A stretch of 64,000 nucleotides of DNA from Atopostipes sp964624875 (GCA_964624875.1 CAZUZA010000003.1:1-64000), one strand, 5' to 3'; positions 43,401-52,266 are shown, counted from the stretch's first letter. The notes: generated by a model from the sequence alone, not told the origin. A program made the numbers and translations.

Positions 43401-44087
43401 ATGATAGAAATGAAAAATGTAACGAAAATTTATGACAATGGAATAACAGCCGTTCAAGATATGAACGTTCGCATCGATCAAGGCGAATTTGTTTATATTG
43501 TTGGTCCTAGTGGGGCAGGTAAATCGACGTTTATGCGTTTGATGTATCGTGAAGTATTACCTACTGAAGGAACAGTGGTTGTTGTGGACAAAGATGTAGT
43601 TAAGATGAAGAGAAAAGACATTCCCTCATTAAGACGTCAAGTCGGAGTAGTATTCCAAGACTTTAAGTTATTACCAACATTAACTGTTTTCGAAAACGTT
43701 GCGTATGCAATGGAAGTTTTAGAAAAGAGTCCAAAACAAATCGAAGCACGTGTTAAAGAAGTTTTAAAACTAGTTGGTTTAGAACAAAAAAATAAAATGT
43801 TGCCAAATGAATTATCTGGTGGAGAACAACAACGGGTTGCAATTGCTAGAGCAATCGCAAACATGCCACGAGTATTAATCGCAGATGAGCCAACTGGTAA
43901 CTTAGACCCTGAAACTTCAAAAGAGATTATGGACATACTAGAACAAATCAATGATCAAGGTACGACGATTATTATGGCTACACACAATGCTGAAATAGTT
44001 AATGATCGATTACATCGTGTACTTGTAATTGAAGATGGACGTATAACCCGTGATGATCAAAAAGGGGGATACTCATATGAAGCTTAG
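43401..44087 (+). CDS. ftsE: Cell division ATPase FtsE
   Basis: 228 residues. ABC ATPase features: GPSGAGKST near 36-44, VVFQDFKLLPTLTVFENVAYAME, LSGGEQQRVAIARA, VLIADEPTGNLDPETS and ATHNAE. FtsE with FtsX activates peptidoglycan hydrolases at the septum; here the PcsB-like hydrolase gene follows. FtsX overlaps it by 11 bases. The leader includes a predicted attenuator. GGTGTTAAT lies before the ATG; the ribosome site is weak (AAATAAGGTG). Confidence 0.95.
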   Translation: MIEMKNVTKIYDNGITAVQDMNVRIDQGEFVYIVGPSGAGKSTFMRLMYREVLPTEGTVVVVDKDVVKMKRKDIPSLRRQVGVVFQDFKLLPTLTVFENVAYAMEVLEKSPKQIEARVKEVLKLVGLEQKNKMLPNELSGGEQQRVAIARAIANMPRVLIADEPTGNLDPETSKEIMDILEQINDQGTTIIMATHNAEIVNDRLHRVLVIEDGRITRDDQKGGYSYEA

Positions 44088-44964
44088 AACAGTAGGCCGT
44101 CATATAAGAGAAGGATTTAAAAGTATTCGTCGAAATGGTTGGATGAGTTTTGCAGCAATAAGTGCGGTATCCATCACATTACTACTTGTTGGCTCATTAA
44201 TTGCAATTGTTTCAAACATTAATGATTTAGCATCTGATATCGAAAATGATGTTAGCGTACGAGTATTTATCGATTTAGCAGCAACAGAAGAAGATGAAAA
44301 AAATCTAGAAGAAGAACTAAATACTCTTGATAGAGTCGAAGAAGTTACTTTTTCTAGTCGAGAAGAACAGTACGAAAATGTCGTTGGAACTTACGGATCA
44401 GACTTTGAATTATTTGAAGGGGATTCAAATCCACTGCATAACGTATATGTAGTAAGTACTACTTTGCCAGAAGATACGGCAACAGTAGCTGAGGAAATAG
44501 AGAAACTCGATTATGTTTCACATGTTAACTATGGTGGAGCAGATGCAGATCGACTGTTTAGTTTAACATCAACGATTCAAAGAGTTGGTGGGATTATACT
44601 AATCGCTCTAATCTTTACAGCTATATTCTTAATTTCGAATACCATTCGAATCACAATATTCTCACGTAGTACAGAAATTGAAATCATGAAATTAGTAGGA
44701 GCTACAAACTGGTTTATCCGCTGGCCTTTCTTAATTGAAGGAGCTTTAATTGGATTTGTAGGTGCATTAGTACCATCTGCAGTCTTATGGTTCTTATACG
44801 ATGTGATTTATGAAACAGCAGAAAGCTTTTTATCTGGAAGTTCACTAACATTGCTGGAGCCAGTACCATTTATTTACCAATTACTTTTATTATTAATGGG
44901 ATTAGGTGTAGCAATCGGAGCTATCGGTTCATCATTCTCAATGAGAAGATTCTTAGAAGCATAA
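44077..44964 (+). CDS. ftsX: Cell division permease-like protein FtsX
   Basis: 295 residues with the FtsX topology: an N-terminal span (SFAAISAVSITLLLVGSLIAI), a large extracellular loop (about 55-165, VSVRVFIDLAATEEDEK), then three spans with IFLISNTIRITIFSRSTEIEIMKLVGATNWFIRWPFLIEG in the FtsX core. The extracellular loop probably touches the coiled coil of the hydrolase encoded next. ATG 44077 has AAAGGGGG 8 bases before it, inside the end of ftsE. An earlier frame start at 44050 is unsupported. Confidence 0.95.
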   Translation: MKLRTVGRHIREGFKSIRRNGWMSFAAISAVSITLLLVGSLIAIVSNINDLASDIENDVSVRVFIDLAATEEDEKNLEEELNTLDRVEEVTFSSREEQYENVVGTYGSDFELFEGDSNPLHNVYVVSTTLPEDTATVAEEIEKLDYVSHVNYGGADADRLFSLTSTIQRVGGIILIALIFTAIFLISNTIRITIFSRSTEIEIMKLVGATNWFIRWPFLIEGALIGFVGALVPSAVLWFLYDVIYETAESFLSGSSLTLLEPVPFIYQLLLLLMGLGVAIGAIGSSFSMRRFLEA

Positions 44965-45014
44965 TAATTTAAACGTAAAAATGATATGGATTAAATATTC
45001 GGGGGAGAACATTA

Positions 45015-46181
45015 ATGAACAAAAAGAAGTTAATCGCTTTATTATTTGCGGGCATAATGAGTTTTGCATATTTTGTAACACCAATTTCAAATGTAGAGGC
45101 AGCGCCATCTACAATATCTGAATACGATTCACTAATTTCTGAACTTAAAACAGAAGAACAAGAAATTACAAAAGAATTGAATGCATTAAAAGCAGATATT
45201 GCAAAAAATGAAGCTGAATCTATTGAGATAGCTAATAAAATTGAAGAAACACAAAATGTGTTAGAAAATTTAAAGGCTGAAATTGAAGCTCTTAGAATGC
45301 TGATTAATCAACGTTCTGAACATGCAAATAAAGCAGCTCGTAGTGTTCAAATTATGGGTTCTGCAAATAACATTGTTGACTTCTTACTTGGGGCAGATTC
45401 AATCGATGAAGTATTTAATCGTATCGATGTTGTCTCTACTTTAGTTCGTTCAAACCAAGACGTGATTACACAGCAACAAGAAGATAAAAATTTAGTCGAA
45501 GCTAAAGAAGCTGAAATGGCACTTGTTAAAGAAGAACAAGAGACACTTGCTCAAAATTTAGCAGCTAACAAAAAAGAATTAGAAGCAAACAAAGGTGAAC
45601 AAGAAACAGTTCTTGCAAAAATTTCATCGAAAAAAGCTGTGGCTGTAAAAGAACGTGCAACTTTAGTTGAAAAGATTCGAGCAGCAGAAGCAGCTCGTAG
45701 AGTGCAAGTGGCATCATCACAATCCTATGCAAATACAGGATCTGTTACAGCAAGCTCTTCAAATGCAAGTGCACCTATTATCACATCTAGTGGTGGTTGG
45801 GTCAGACCAGCTTCTGGTGGATATGTTTCATCTCGTTATGGTTTCCGTTCGGGCTTCATGCACCGTGGAATCGATATTGCAGATAGAAGCAATGGTGGTA
45901 ATGGAGCAATTTCTATTTTAGCTGCAAAGTCTGGAACAGTTACAACGGCAGGCTACCATTATAGTTATGGGAACTATGTTGTCATTAATCATGGAAGTGG
46001 ATTAAGTACACTTTATGCCCACATGCAAGGAAACTTAGGTGTTTCAAGTGGACAAAGTGTATCAGCAGGACAAAGAATTGGAACAATGGGATCAACGGGT
46101 GACTCAACAGGTCATCACTTACATTTCGAAATTCTTGAAAATGGCAATCGTGTTAACCCCGAAAAATACATGTCATTTTAA
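45015..46181 (+). CDS. Secreted coiled-coil peptidoglycan hydrolase (PcsB/EnvC-like, M23)
   Basis: 388 residues. Signal peptide 1-29 (IALLFAGIMSFAYFV, cut near VEAAPS), long coiled coil from about 35 to 235, then a serine-rich linker and an M23/LytM domain from about 262. Zn and catalytic motifs are SRYGFRSGFMHRGIDIAD (His, Asp) and HHLHFEI; the GSGLSTLYAHM strand is present. This matches FtsX-controlled hydrolases such as EnvC. It is not the CHAP-domain PcsB of streptococci, though the coiled-coil layout is alike. The position behind ftsX argues for septal wall cleavage. GGGGGAGAACATT precedes ATG. Confidence 0.9.
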   Translation: MNKKKLIALLFAGIMSFAYFVTPISNVEAAPSTISEYDSLISELKTEEQEITKELNALKADIAKNEAESIEIANKIEETQNVLENLKAEIEALRMLINQRSEHANKAARSVQIMGSANNIVDFLLGADSIDEVFNRIDVVSTLVRSNQDVITQQQEDKNLVEAKEAEMALVKEEQETLAQNLAANKKELEANKGEQETVLAKISSKKAVAVKERATLVEKIRAAEAARRVQVASSQSYANTGSVTASSSNASAPIITSSGGWVRPASGGYVSSRYGFRSGFMHRGIDIADRSNGGNGAISILAAKSGTVTTAGYHYSYGNYVVINHGSGLSTLYAHMQGNLGVSSGQSVSAGQRIGTMGSTGDSTGHHLHFEILENGNRVNPEKYMSF

Positions 46182-46198
46182 AACTTAAGTAATCGAGA

Positions 46199-46241
46199 AT
46201 CTTCTATTAGATAACATGTTTATCTAGTAGAAGGTTTTTTA
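46199..46241 (+). terminator. Terminator after the hydrolase gene
   Basis: CTTCTATTAGATAA and TTATCTAGTAGAAG pair (one G-T), then T run. Confidence 0.85.
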
Positions 46242-46269
46242 TTTTAAAAAAGGAATAAGCTTATTGGAT

Positions 46270-46286
46270 TGTTAAAGTTGTGTTAA
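46270..46286. promoter_or_regulatory. WalR/PhoP-type box upstream of the MinJ-like gene and phoPR
   Basis: TGTTAA-N5-TGTTAA on the plus strand fits the WalR consensus TGTWAH-N5-TGTWAH exactly; read on the minus strand it is TTAACA-N5-TTAACA, the PhoP half-site. It ends 13 bases before a good -35, a position suited to an activator. Confidence 0.55.
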
Positions 46287-46299
46287 CTTTGTAGAGTAG

Positions 46300-46328
46300 T
46301 TGAAAAGCAGAGGCTAAGTCTGTAAAAT
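46300..46328 (+). promoter_or_regulatory. Promoter of the MinJ-like gene
   Basis: TTGAAA (46300-46305), 17-nt spacer, TAAAAT (46323-46328), 34 bases before the ATG. Confidence 0.6.
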
Positions 46329-46361
46329 TAATCCAGAGATATAAGAATTGGGGAAAATAGA

Positions 46362-47567
46362 ATGGGAGAAAATATTTTGACGAATAACGTAATAGTGGCA
46401 GTTCTATTGTTTTTTATCCAACCTACATTTATCGTAGGTATTTTATATGCAATACATAATTATCGTAAGCGAGTAAACTATACAAGAAAAAACTTTAGAG
46501 TAAATTTCAATCGGGAGAAATTTGAGCTAAAAGATTTCTTTCTTAAAGGAATTCTTCCAGGAGTCTTATTATCGATTCTTTTTTTCATTATAGGAATGCC
46601 TTTAACAATTGAATGGTATATTCTTTATCAAATTATCACGGTTGTCGTGTTAGTTGTAACAGGATATCGTTTTATTCAACCATTGTTTACATTTAGTTTA
46701 ACAACAATTGCAATGTTCGGACTAAACTATTTTGATGTTCAGCTTCCATTTGGAGAATGGGCTCAAGGGATTGAACAAAACATTTACACATTGAACATAT
46801 CATCTATTCAATATGATGGATTGATGACGAGTACCGTTCTTTATTTCAGTGTTATTTTATTTGTAACCACATTCTTAATGGAAAATAAAAAAGAACATAA
46901 AGTTTACCCGGTATTAAATACCTCTAAAAGAGGGAAGAAGGTAGCCAGCTATCAAAAGAGTTCTATCTGGTTGCTTCCATTATTAATTATTGTTCCCGGA
47001 TCAGTTATTGAACCATTTGCTGCTTGGTGGCCAATGTTAAGCATTGGTGGTTCTGAATATGCACTATTGTTATTGCCTGTATTAACAGGTTTCCGCTTCA
47101 CCGTTTCAACACAGTTAATTGAAGAAGCTGTAACACAACTTCAAAAAGAATTTCGATTATTAGCTATTTTAGGTGTTGTACTAGCAGCAGCTTCTTACTT
47201 TGTATCTATGTTAAATTATGTGAATCTTCTATTGTTACCATTGTTTGGTCTCGTAATTTTAATCCGTCACCGTAGACGAGAAAATCAATGGAGTTTCCGT
47301 TATGGGCCTACAAACGAAGGACTAAGAGTAATTGCAGTGCGTAGAGATTCACCAGCAGAGCGTTTAAACTTATCTATTGGGGATACAATTTTAGATTTAA
47401 ATGACTATCATATGGTGGATAAAAAGATTTATAACGAAGTATTAGCGAATAATCGTTCTTACATTAAAATGCGTATTCGAAGAAAAGACGGTGAAATCAT
47501 TATTGCTGAAACACCTTTATATGATAATGATTATAATAATTTAGGTTTATTAATTTTAGATAATTAG
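46362..47567 (+). CDS. Polytopic membrane protein with C-terminal PDZ domain (MinJ-like)
   Basis: 401 residues: about seven to eight membrane spans in the first 310 residues, then a cytoplasmic PDZ-like domain (LRVIAVRRDSPAERLNLSIGDTILDLNDYH, with the usual GLxVxxVxxxSPAExAGLxxGDxI pattern). In Bacillus, MinJ has the same plan and its gene lies near ftsEX. MinJ bridges DivIVA to MinD at the septum. No min genes are in this window. ATG 46362 has TTGGGGAAAAT upstream. The function is inferred from architecture and location. Confidence 0.72.
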   Translation: MGENILTNNVIVAVLLFFIQPTFIVGILYAIHNYRKRVNYTRKNFRVNFNREKFELKDFFLKGILPGVLLSILFFIIGMPLTIEWYILYQIITVVVLVVTGYRFIQPLFTFSLTTIAMFGLNYFDVQLPFGEWAQGIEQNIYTLNISSIQYDGLMTSTVLYFSVILFVTTFLMENKKEHKVYPVLNTSKRGKKVASYQKSSIWLLPLLIIVPGSVIEPFAAWWPMLSIGGSEYALLLLPVLTGFRFTVSTQLIEEAVTQLQKEFRLLAILGVVLAAASYFVSMLNYVNLLLLPLFGLVILIRHRRRENQWSFRYGPTNEGLRVIAVRRDSPAERLNLSIGDTILDLNDYHMVDKKIYNEVLANNRSYIKMRIRRKDGEIIIAETPLYDNDYNNLGLLILDN

Positions 47568-47618
47568 GAGTAATTATGAAAGACTGAAATGTTTTGTCCA
47601 ATAGAAAGGGATGTATGC

Positions 47619-48317
47619 ATGAAGAAGGTACTGATTATTGAAGATGAGTTATCCATATTAAAACTGCTAACGTATAATTTAGAGCAGGAAGGTTATGAAG
47701 TCGAATCATCAATGAATGGACAAGAGGGCCTCGATAAGGCGTTGTCTACGAAATATGATATGATCTTACTTGATTTAATGTTACCTGGAAAAGATGGCAT
47801 GGAAATTTGTCGAGAATTAAGGCAAGAACGACAAGAAGTTCCAATTATTATGCTAACCGCAAAAGATACTGAAATAGATAAAATACTAGGATTAGAAATT
47901 GGAGCGGATGATTACATCACTAAGCCGTTCAGTCCAAGAGAAGTCATTGCTCGTATGAAAGCAATATTCAGAAGATACAAACAATCATCTGAAGAAGAAG
48001 TAGAAAAAGAAGAGTTACTAATGGTTGGCGATATTCAAATTTATCCTGAAAAATATGAAGTCATTGTACGTGGTCAGAATGTTGATTTAACACCAAAAGA
48101 GTTTGAGTTACTTCTTTATTTAGTACGCCGAACAGGCCGTATTCTAAGTCGTGAGCAATTATTAAACGCTATTTGGAATTATGACTTTGCTGGTGAAACA
48201 CGAATTGTAGATGTTCATATTAGTCACTTACGCGATAAGATTGAAGAAAATACGAAAAAACCAGAATACATCATTACAGCAAGGGGATTCGGTTATAAAT
48301 TCGAGGAACCAAAATGA
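47619..48317 (+). CDS. phoP: Phosphate-response regulator PhoP (OmpR family)
   Basis: 232 residues. Receiver domain: acidic pocket IIEDE (8-10), phosphorylated Asp52 in MILLDLMLPGKDG, Thr in IIMLTAKD, Lys in DYITKPFSP. C-terminal winged helix includes DLTPKEFELLLYLVRRTGRILSREQLLNAIWNYDF and VDVHISHLRDKIEE. The neighbouring pst genes with PhoP-type boxes favour PhoP over WalR. ATG 47619 preceded by AAAGGGATG; an upstream in-frame start at 47589 has no ribosome site. The kinase gene overlaps by 4 bases. It may share a promoter with the MinJ-like gene 51 bases upstream. Confidence 0.85.
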   Translation: MKKVLIIEDELSILKLLTYNLEQEGYEVESSMNGQEGLDKALSTKYDMILLDLMLPGKDGMEICRELRQERQEVPIIMLTAKDTEIDKILGLEIGADDYITKPFSPREVIARMKAIFRRYKQSSEEEVEKEELLMVGDIQIYPEKYEVIVRGQNVDLTPKEFELLLYLVRRTGRILSREQLLNAIWNYDFAGETRIVDVHISHLRDKIEENTKKPEYIITARGFGYKFEEPK

Positions 48318-50110
48318 AAGAAATAAAGAAAAGATTATATGGAATATATATATTAGTAGTAGCAGTATTTATATTGCTACTACATTTTCTATTATCAAAT
48401 ATCGTAGAAGACCGAATTATCGAACAGCAACGAACAAGTCTAAATAAAGAAATTATTTCATTAGTGGACTATTTAGAAGATGCAAATCAGGAAGAGGGAT
48501 TAACTCAAGAGAATGTGATTCAATCGCTCGATGAAGTAGCAGCAATCGTAAACGAACGCATAACTTTTATCGATTTAGATGGGAATCCTTTATATGATTC
48601 TGTAGCTTCATTAGATGAGTTGACGAACCTTATCGAACTCACTGAAATTCAACAAGTGCTCTATGGTGAAGACATTGGTGTGTCTAGGCGTGAGAATAGT
48701 ATGACAAGTAGTGACCAATATTTTATTGCTCGCGCTCTACTAGACGAATCAGGCCAAGCTATTGGTATTATGCGTTTATCCAATGATGTCACTAATGTCA
48801 CAAGTGTCACGGATTTGGTTTTACTCAGTCAATTTGCTGGAATGGCTGTTCTTGCAGCCGTTTTAATGTATTTAACCGGACATTGGTTAAATAATATTAA
48901 CAAATCTATTGCGAATATGAATAATGTCGTAACGGAATTAACGGAAGAGAACTATGAAGCGAGATATACTCTTAACTCCTTTGAGGACTTAGACAATCTT
49001 GGTGGTTCTGTTAACGAATTAGCAGATAATCTTGCATCACAACGATTACAGTTAATTACTTCGGAAGAAAGAACGATTGGCTTAATGAATCAATTAATCA
49101 TTGGAGTCATGCTTTTAGATGAAGAAAGACGCATACAGATGGTCAACCCAGCTATGAATGAATTACTTGGAATCAACTTATATGGAAAAATTACGCAATT
49201 GTTTACAGACTATATAACAAGTGCCGAACTGATCGAACTAATCGAAGAAGCTTACCGAATAGATGATTCAGTTAATGCTGAAATAAAAATTTATTTCCCA
49301 GAAGAAAAACGATTGGATGTAAACATCGTTCCAGTGCCTGGCTCGGAAACAGAAGAAACGAATTATATTGTTTTATTATATGATATTACTGAAATACGTC
49401 GTTTAGAAAAAGTCCGAACAGACTTTGCCGCGAACGTTTCCCATGAATTACGAACACCAATCACAGCACTAAAAGGCTTTAGTGAAACACTGCTAGATGG
49501 CGCTATGCATGATGAAGAAGTCTTGAAAGAATTCCTAGAAATTATGTTAAATGAGTCTTCACGCTTAGATTCGATGGTAAAAGACATCTTACATTTATCA
49601 AAGCTAGAGCAAGGGCATGAGCGCTTTAGTCATGAATGGATAGAAGTAAGCAGTGTAGTCGATGAAGTCTTCCAAATTTTACAACAAAAAATGGTTATTA
49701 AAGATATTCAATGTTATATGGAAGAAACTGAAAAAGTAACAATCCGTGCAAACCGAAATCACTTAAAACAAATCTTAATGAACTTAATTGCGAACGCCAT
49801 TTCATACACACCAGAAAAGGGTACAGTCATCGTTGATATTAACCAGATAGGTGACGAAGCAAAAATCCAAGTCATCGATAATGGGATTGGCATACCTGAA
49901 AGTGATCAAGCCAGAATCTTTGAGCGTTTCTACCGTGTTGATAAAGCGAGAAGTCGCAATGCCGGTGGAACAGGTCTAGGGCTGTCCATTGTAAAGTGGG
50001 TGATTGAAAGCATGAATGGCCGTATTGAACTATTTAGTGAAGCCGAAATCGGCACAACATTCGTCGTTTGGTTACCACTCGATAACAAACCATATCTAGA
50101 AAATGAATAA
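48314..50110 (+). CDS. phoR: Phosphate-sensing histidine kinase PhoR
   Basis: 598 residues. Two membrane spans (about 8-28 and 165-185) bracket an extracellular sensor, then HAMP-like (LNNINKSIANMNNVVTELTEENYEARYT), a PAS domain (NQLIIGVMLLDEERRIQMVNPAMNELLG), HisKA with the phosphorylated His in AANVSHELRTPITALKGF, and HATPase with NLIANAISYTPEKG, DNGIGIPESDQARIFERFYRVDKARS and GTGLGLSIVKWV. The start ATGA overlaps the end of phoP. The hit is as likely PhoR/WalK type; context favours PhoR. Confidence 0.85.
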   Translation: MKEIKKRLYGIYILVVAVFILLLHFLLSNIVEDRIIEQQRTSLNKEIISLVDYLEDANQEEGLTQENVIQSLDEVAAIVNERITFIDLDGNPLYDSVASLDELTNLIELTEIQQVLYGEDIGVSRRENSMTSSDQYFIARALLDESGQAIGIMRLSNDVTNVTSVTDLVLLSQFAGMAVLAAVLMYLTGHWLNNINKSIANMNNVVTELTEENYEARYTLNSFEDLDNLGGSVNELADNLASQRLQLITSEERTIGLMNQLIIGVMLLDEERRIQMVNPAMNELLGINLYGKITQLFTDYITSAELIELIEEAYRIDDSVNAEIKIYFPEEKRLDVNIVPVPGSETEETNYIVLLYDITEIRRLEKVRTDFAANVSHELRTPITALKGFSETLLDGAMHDEEVLKEFLEIMLNESSRLDSMVKDILHLSKLEQGHERFSHEWIEVSSVVDEVFQILQQKMVIKDIQCYMEETEKVTIRANRNHLKQILMNLIANAISYTPEKGTVIVDINQIGDEAKIQVIDNGIGIPESDQARIFERFYRVDKARSRNAGGTGLGLSIVKWVIESMNGRIELFSEAEIGTTFVVWLPLDNKPYLENE

Positions 50111-50116
50111 ACAGTC

Positions 50117-50160
50117 AAATGACTTTGCCTTTTGTTCTAAAAGGTAGGGTCATTTTTTTG
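50117..50160 (+). terminator. Terminator of phoPR
   Basis: AAATGAC and GTCATTT outer arms with GCCTTTT and AAAAGGT inner arms; seven T follow. Confidence 0.75.
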
Positions 50161-50201
50161 AAATGTGAGAGCATCAATCTTTTTGATGAATAAAATGTAT
50201 A

Positions 50202-50255
50202 TTAACGTAAAGTTTACAAGAAATACACAGTATGTAAACAAACAAGATGTATTAT
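50202..50255 (+). promoter_or_regulatory. PhoP-dependent promoter of pstS
   Basis: Four 6-mers with exact 11-nt period and 5-nt spacers: TTAACG (50202), TTTACA (50213), TACACA (50224), TAAACA (50235). They lie just upstream of a -10 TATTAT (50250-50255), where no -35 is visible. This matches the Bacillus Pho box arrangement. Confidence 0.75.
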
Positions 50256-50312
50256 GTATTGGAAGGCAAAAGACTGTCTATCAATTTATGAAAAAAGAGG
50301 AGAATTTTAATT

Positions 50313-51230
50313 ATGACTTTAGGAAAAGCAGCAAAATGGATGTCAACACTAAGCTTATCATTAATTTTAGCAGCATGTGGTGGCGATGATACAGACACAG
50401 ACACAGACACAGGTTCTGAGGATTCAGGAACTGAAGAAGTGGCTGGAGATTTCGATGCTTCATCTGATATTCACGTTATTACTCGTGAAGATGGATCAGG
50501 TACTCGTACGGCATTTACAGAAATTGCTGGCGTAGTAGACGAAAATGATGATGACATCATTACACCTACAGCAACAGTTCAAAACGGAACAAACGCTGTA
50601 ATGCAAGGTGTTGCTGGAGATGTTTATTCTATTGGTTATATCTCACTAGGTTCATTAAATGATTCAGTTAAGGCTGTCTCAGTAAACGGAGTTGCAGCAG
50701 AAGCTGACTTAGTTGCTTCAGGCGAATATGAAGTAGCACGTAACTTCAACGTAACTTACGGTGGAGAATTAAGCGAAGTAGCACAAGACTTCTGGGACTT
50801 TATGTTCTCAGCTCAAGGTCAAGAATTAGCAGTTGACGAAGGGTATGTAGCTGCAGATGCATCTGCGCCAGAATATGAAGCTAAAGGTTTATCAGGAGAT
50901 ATCACAATTGTTGGGTCAACTTCGGTTCAACCAGTAATTGAAGCAATGTCAGAAGCTTATCGCGAATTAAACCCAGATGTATCAATTGATATTACTGCTC
51001 CAGGCTCAGGTGCTGGTGTTACAGCAGCAATCGACGGAACAGCTGATATTGGTATGGCTTCTCGTGAATTAAGTGACGAAGAACAAGATCAAGTAACTGA
51101 AACAGCTGCAATCGCAGTTGATGGAATAGCTGTAATTGTTCATAACGACAACCCACTTGAAGACTTATCATTAGAAGACATCGCTGGAATTTACTTAGGC
51201 GACTTAACTTCATGGAATGGCGTACAGTAA
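50313..51230 (+). CDS. pstS: Phosphate-binding lipoprotein PstS, circularly permuted
   Basis: 305 residues. A lipoprotein signal (LILAACGG, Cys22) and a low-complexity acidic linker of DT repeats (25-45) precede the binding domain. In normal PstS the half beginning at GSTxLQP is N-terminal and the DGSGTR half follows. Here the order is reversed: residues 52-182 contain VITREDGSGTR, GDVYSIGYISLGSLND and the end DFMFSAQGQELAVDEGYV. After a short join (183-194), residues 195-305 contain DITIVGSTSVQPVIEAM, APGSGAGVTAAIDGTADIGMAS and LEDIAGIYLGDLTSWNGV, then stop. All phosphate-loop motifs are kept. Pst transporter genes follow, and a hairpin lies between. AGAGGAG precedes ATG. Confidence 0.9.
   Translation: MTLGKAAKWMSTLSLSLILAACGGDDTDTDTDTGSEDSGTEEVAGDFDASSDIHVITREDGSGTRTAFTEIAGVVDENDDDIITPTATVQNGTNAVMQGVAGDVYSIGYISLGSLNDSVKAVSVNGVAAEADLVASGEYEVARNFNVTYGGELSEVAQDFWDFMFSAQGQELAVDEGYVAADASAPEYEAKGLSGDITIVGSTSVQPVIEAMSEAYRELNPDVSIDITAPGSGAGVTAAIDGTADIGMASRELSDEEQDQVTETAAIAVDGIAVIVHNDNPLEDLSLEDIAGIYLGDLTSWNGVQ
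50391..50412 (+). repeat. ACAGAC hexanucleotide repeat in pstS
   Basis: About 3.7 copies of ACAGAC encode the alternating Thr-Asp linker behind the lipobox. Length changes in whole units would stay in frame. Confidence 0.8.
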
Positions 51231-51257
51231 TCGCTCATTTAATTAAATAGACTTTAA

Positions 51258-51299
51258 GAAAAAGGGGAGAATTTTAATAGTTCTCTCCTTTTGTTTTGT
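51258..51299 (+). terminator. Terminator between pstS and pstC
   Basis: AAAGGGGAGAA and TTCTCTCCTTT stem (one G-T) with TTTTGTTTTGTT tail. It would leave pstS with higher transcript levels than pstCAB. Confidence 0.8.
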
Positions 51300-51313
51300 T
51301 ATTAGTAATTATA

Positions 51314-51357
51314 TTTACATAGAATTAACATAGTAATTACGTTTATTTTGGTATACT
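51314..51357 (+). promoter_or_regulatory. PhoP-dependent promoter of pstC
   Basis: TTTACA (51314), TTAACA (51325), ATTACG (51336), each separated by 5 bases, then -10 TATACT (51352-51357). The distance from the last box to the -10 is 16, against 15 at pstS, so geometry is nearly the same. Confidence 0.72.
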
Positions 51358-51406
51358 GGTTAATGAAATTAAATGATATTTTTTGATAAATGAGAGGATG
51401 ATCAAT

Positions 51407-52264
51407 TTGGCTGAAAGAAAAGAACGTGTGGGAAATGGCGTCTTTTTCATCGCTGCTACAATGTCTATCGTCTCATTAGTACTCATAATATTTTTTATGT
51501 TTGCTAATGGACTACCTGTAATGGCCAAATATGGGTTTGATGAATTTTTATTTGGTACTGTATGGCGACCAACTGCAACTGAAGCTCGCTTCGGTTTACT
51601 TCCAATGATAATGGGATCAATTTATGTAACTTTAGGAGCAGCAGTAGTAGGGGTTCCAATTGGAGTTCTAACAGCTATTTTTATGGCAGACTTCTGTCCA
51701 CCATGGTTATATAAAGTGTTAAAACCGGCAGTTAGTTTAATGGCATCTATTCCATCTATTGTTTACGGATTCTTTGCTTTACAATTTTTAGTACCATTTG
51801 TCCGTGATAATATTGGTGGAAATGGTTATAGTATGTTAACAGCAATGTTACTACTAGCAATTATGATTTTACCAACAATTATTGAACTGTCGGAGGCGTC
51901 ATTACGCGCAATCCCACGTTCATACTACAATGCAGGTGTTGCTTTAGGTGCAACCCATGAACGTACTATTTTTACAGTCATACTTCCAGCAGCAACTTCG
52001 GGTGTTGTCTCGAGTGTTATTCTAGGAATTGGACGTGCTATTGGTGAAACAATGGCCGTTGTATTAGTTGCGGGTAACCAACCGGTTGTACCTGACAGCT
52101 TAATACGTGGTGTCCGTACATTAACGACAAACATTGTATTAGAGATGAGTTATGCATCAGGCGACCACCGTTCAGGTTTAATTGCATCAGGAGTCGTACT
52201 GTTCGTATTCATTTTACTTATCAACAGTGTATTTATAATTATTAAAAACAAGGAGGCTAAATAA
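51407..52264 (+). CDS. pstC: Phosphate ABC transporter permease PstC
   Basis: 285 residues from a TTG start with AGAGGA 8 bases before it; the open frame extends to 51383 without a ribosome site. Six membrane spans, with the periplasmic-permease EAA-like region SEASLRAIPRSYYNAGVALGATHERTIFTVILPAATSG and the following GRAIGETMAVVLVAGN. It forms the channel with PstA for phosphate delivered by PstS. It has its own PhoP-box promoter. pstA follows after 2 bases, so pstC-pstA-pstB-phoU is one unit. Confidence 0.93.
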   Translation: MAERKERVGNGVFFIAATMSIVSLVLIIFFMFANGLPVMAKYGFDEFLFGTVWRPTATEARFGLLPMIMGSIYVTLGAAVVGVPIGVLTAIFMADFCPPWLYKVLKPAVSLMASIPSIVYGFFALQFLVPFVRDNIGGNGYSMLTAMLLLAIMILPTIIELSEASLRAIPRSYYNAGVALGATHERTIFTVILPAATSGVVSSVILGIGRAIGETMAVVLVAGNQPVVPDSLIRGVRTLTTNIVLEMSYASGDHRSGLIASGVVLFVFILLINSVFIIIKNKEAK

Positions 52265-52266
52265 TC

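Noticed and set aside
50165..50389. 74-codon frame covering the pstS promoter
   Set aside because: It overlaps the PhoP boxes and the pstS start, lacks a ribosome site and is unlike any protein.
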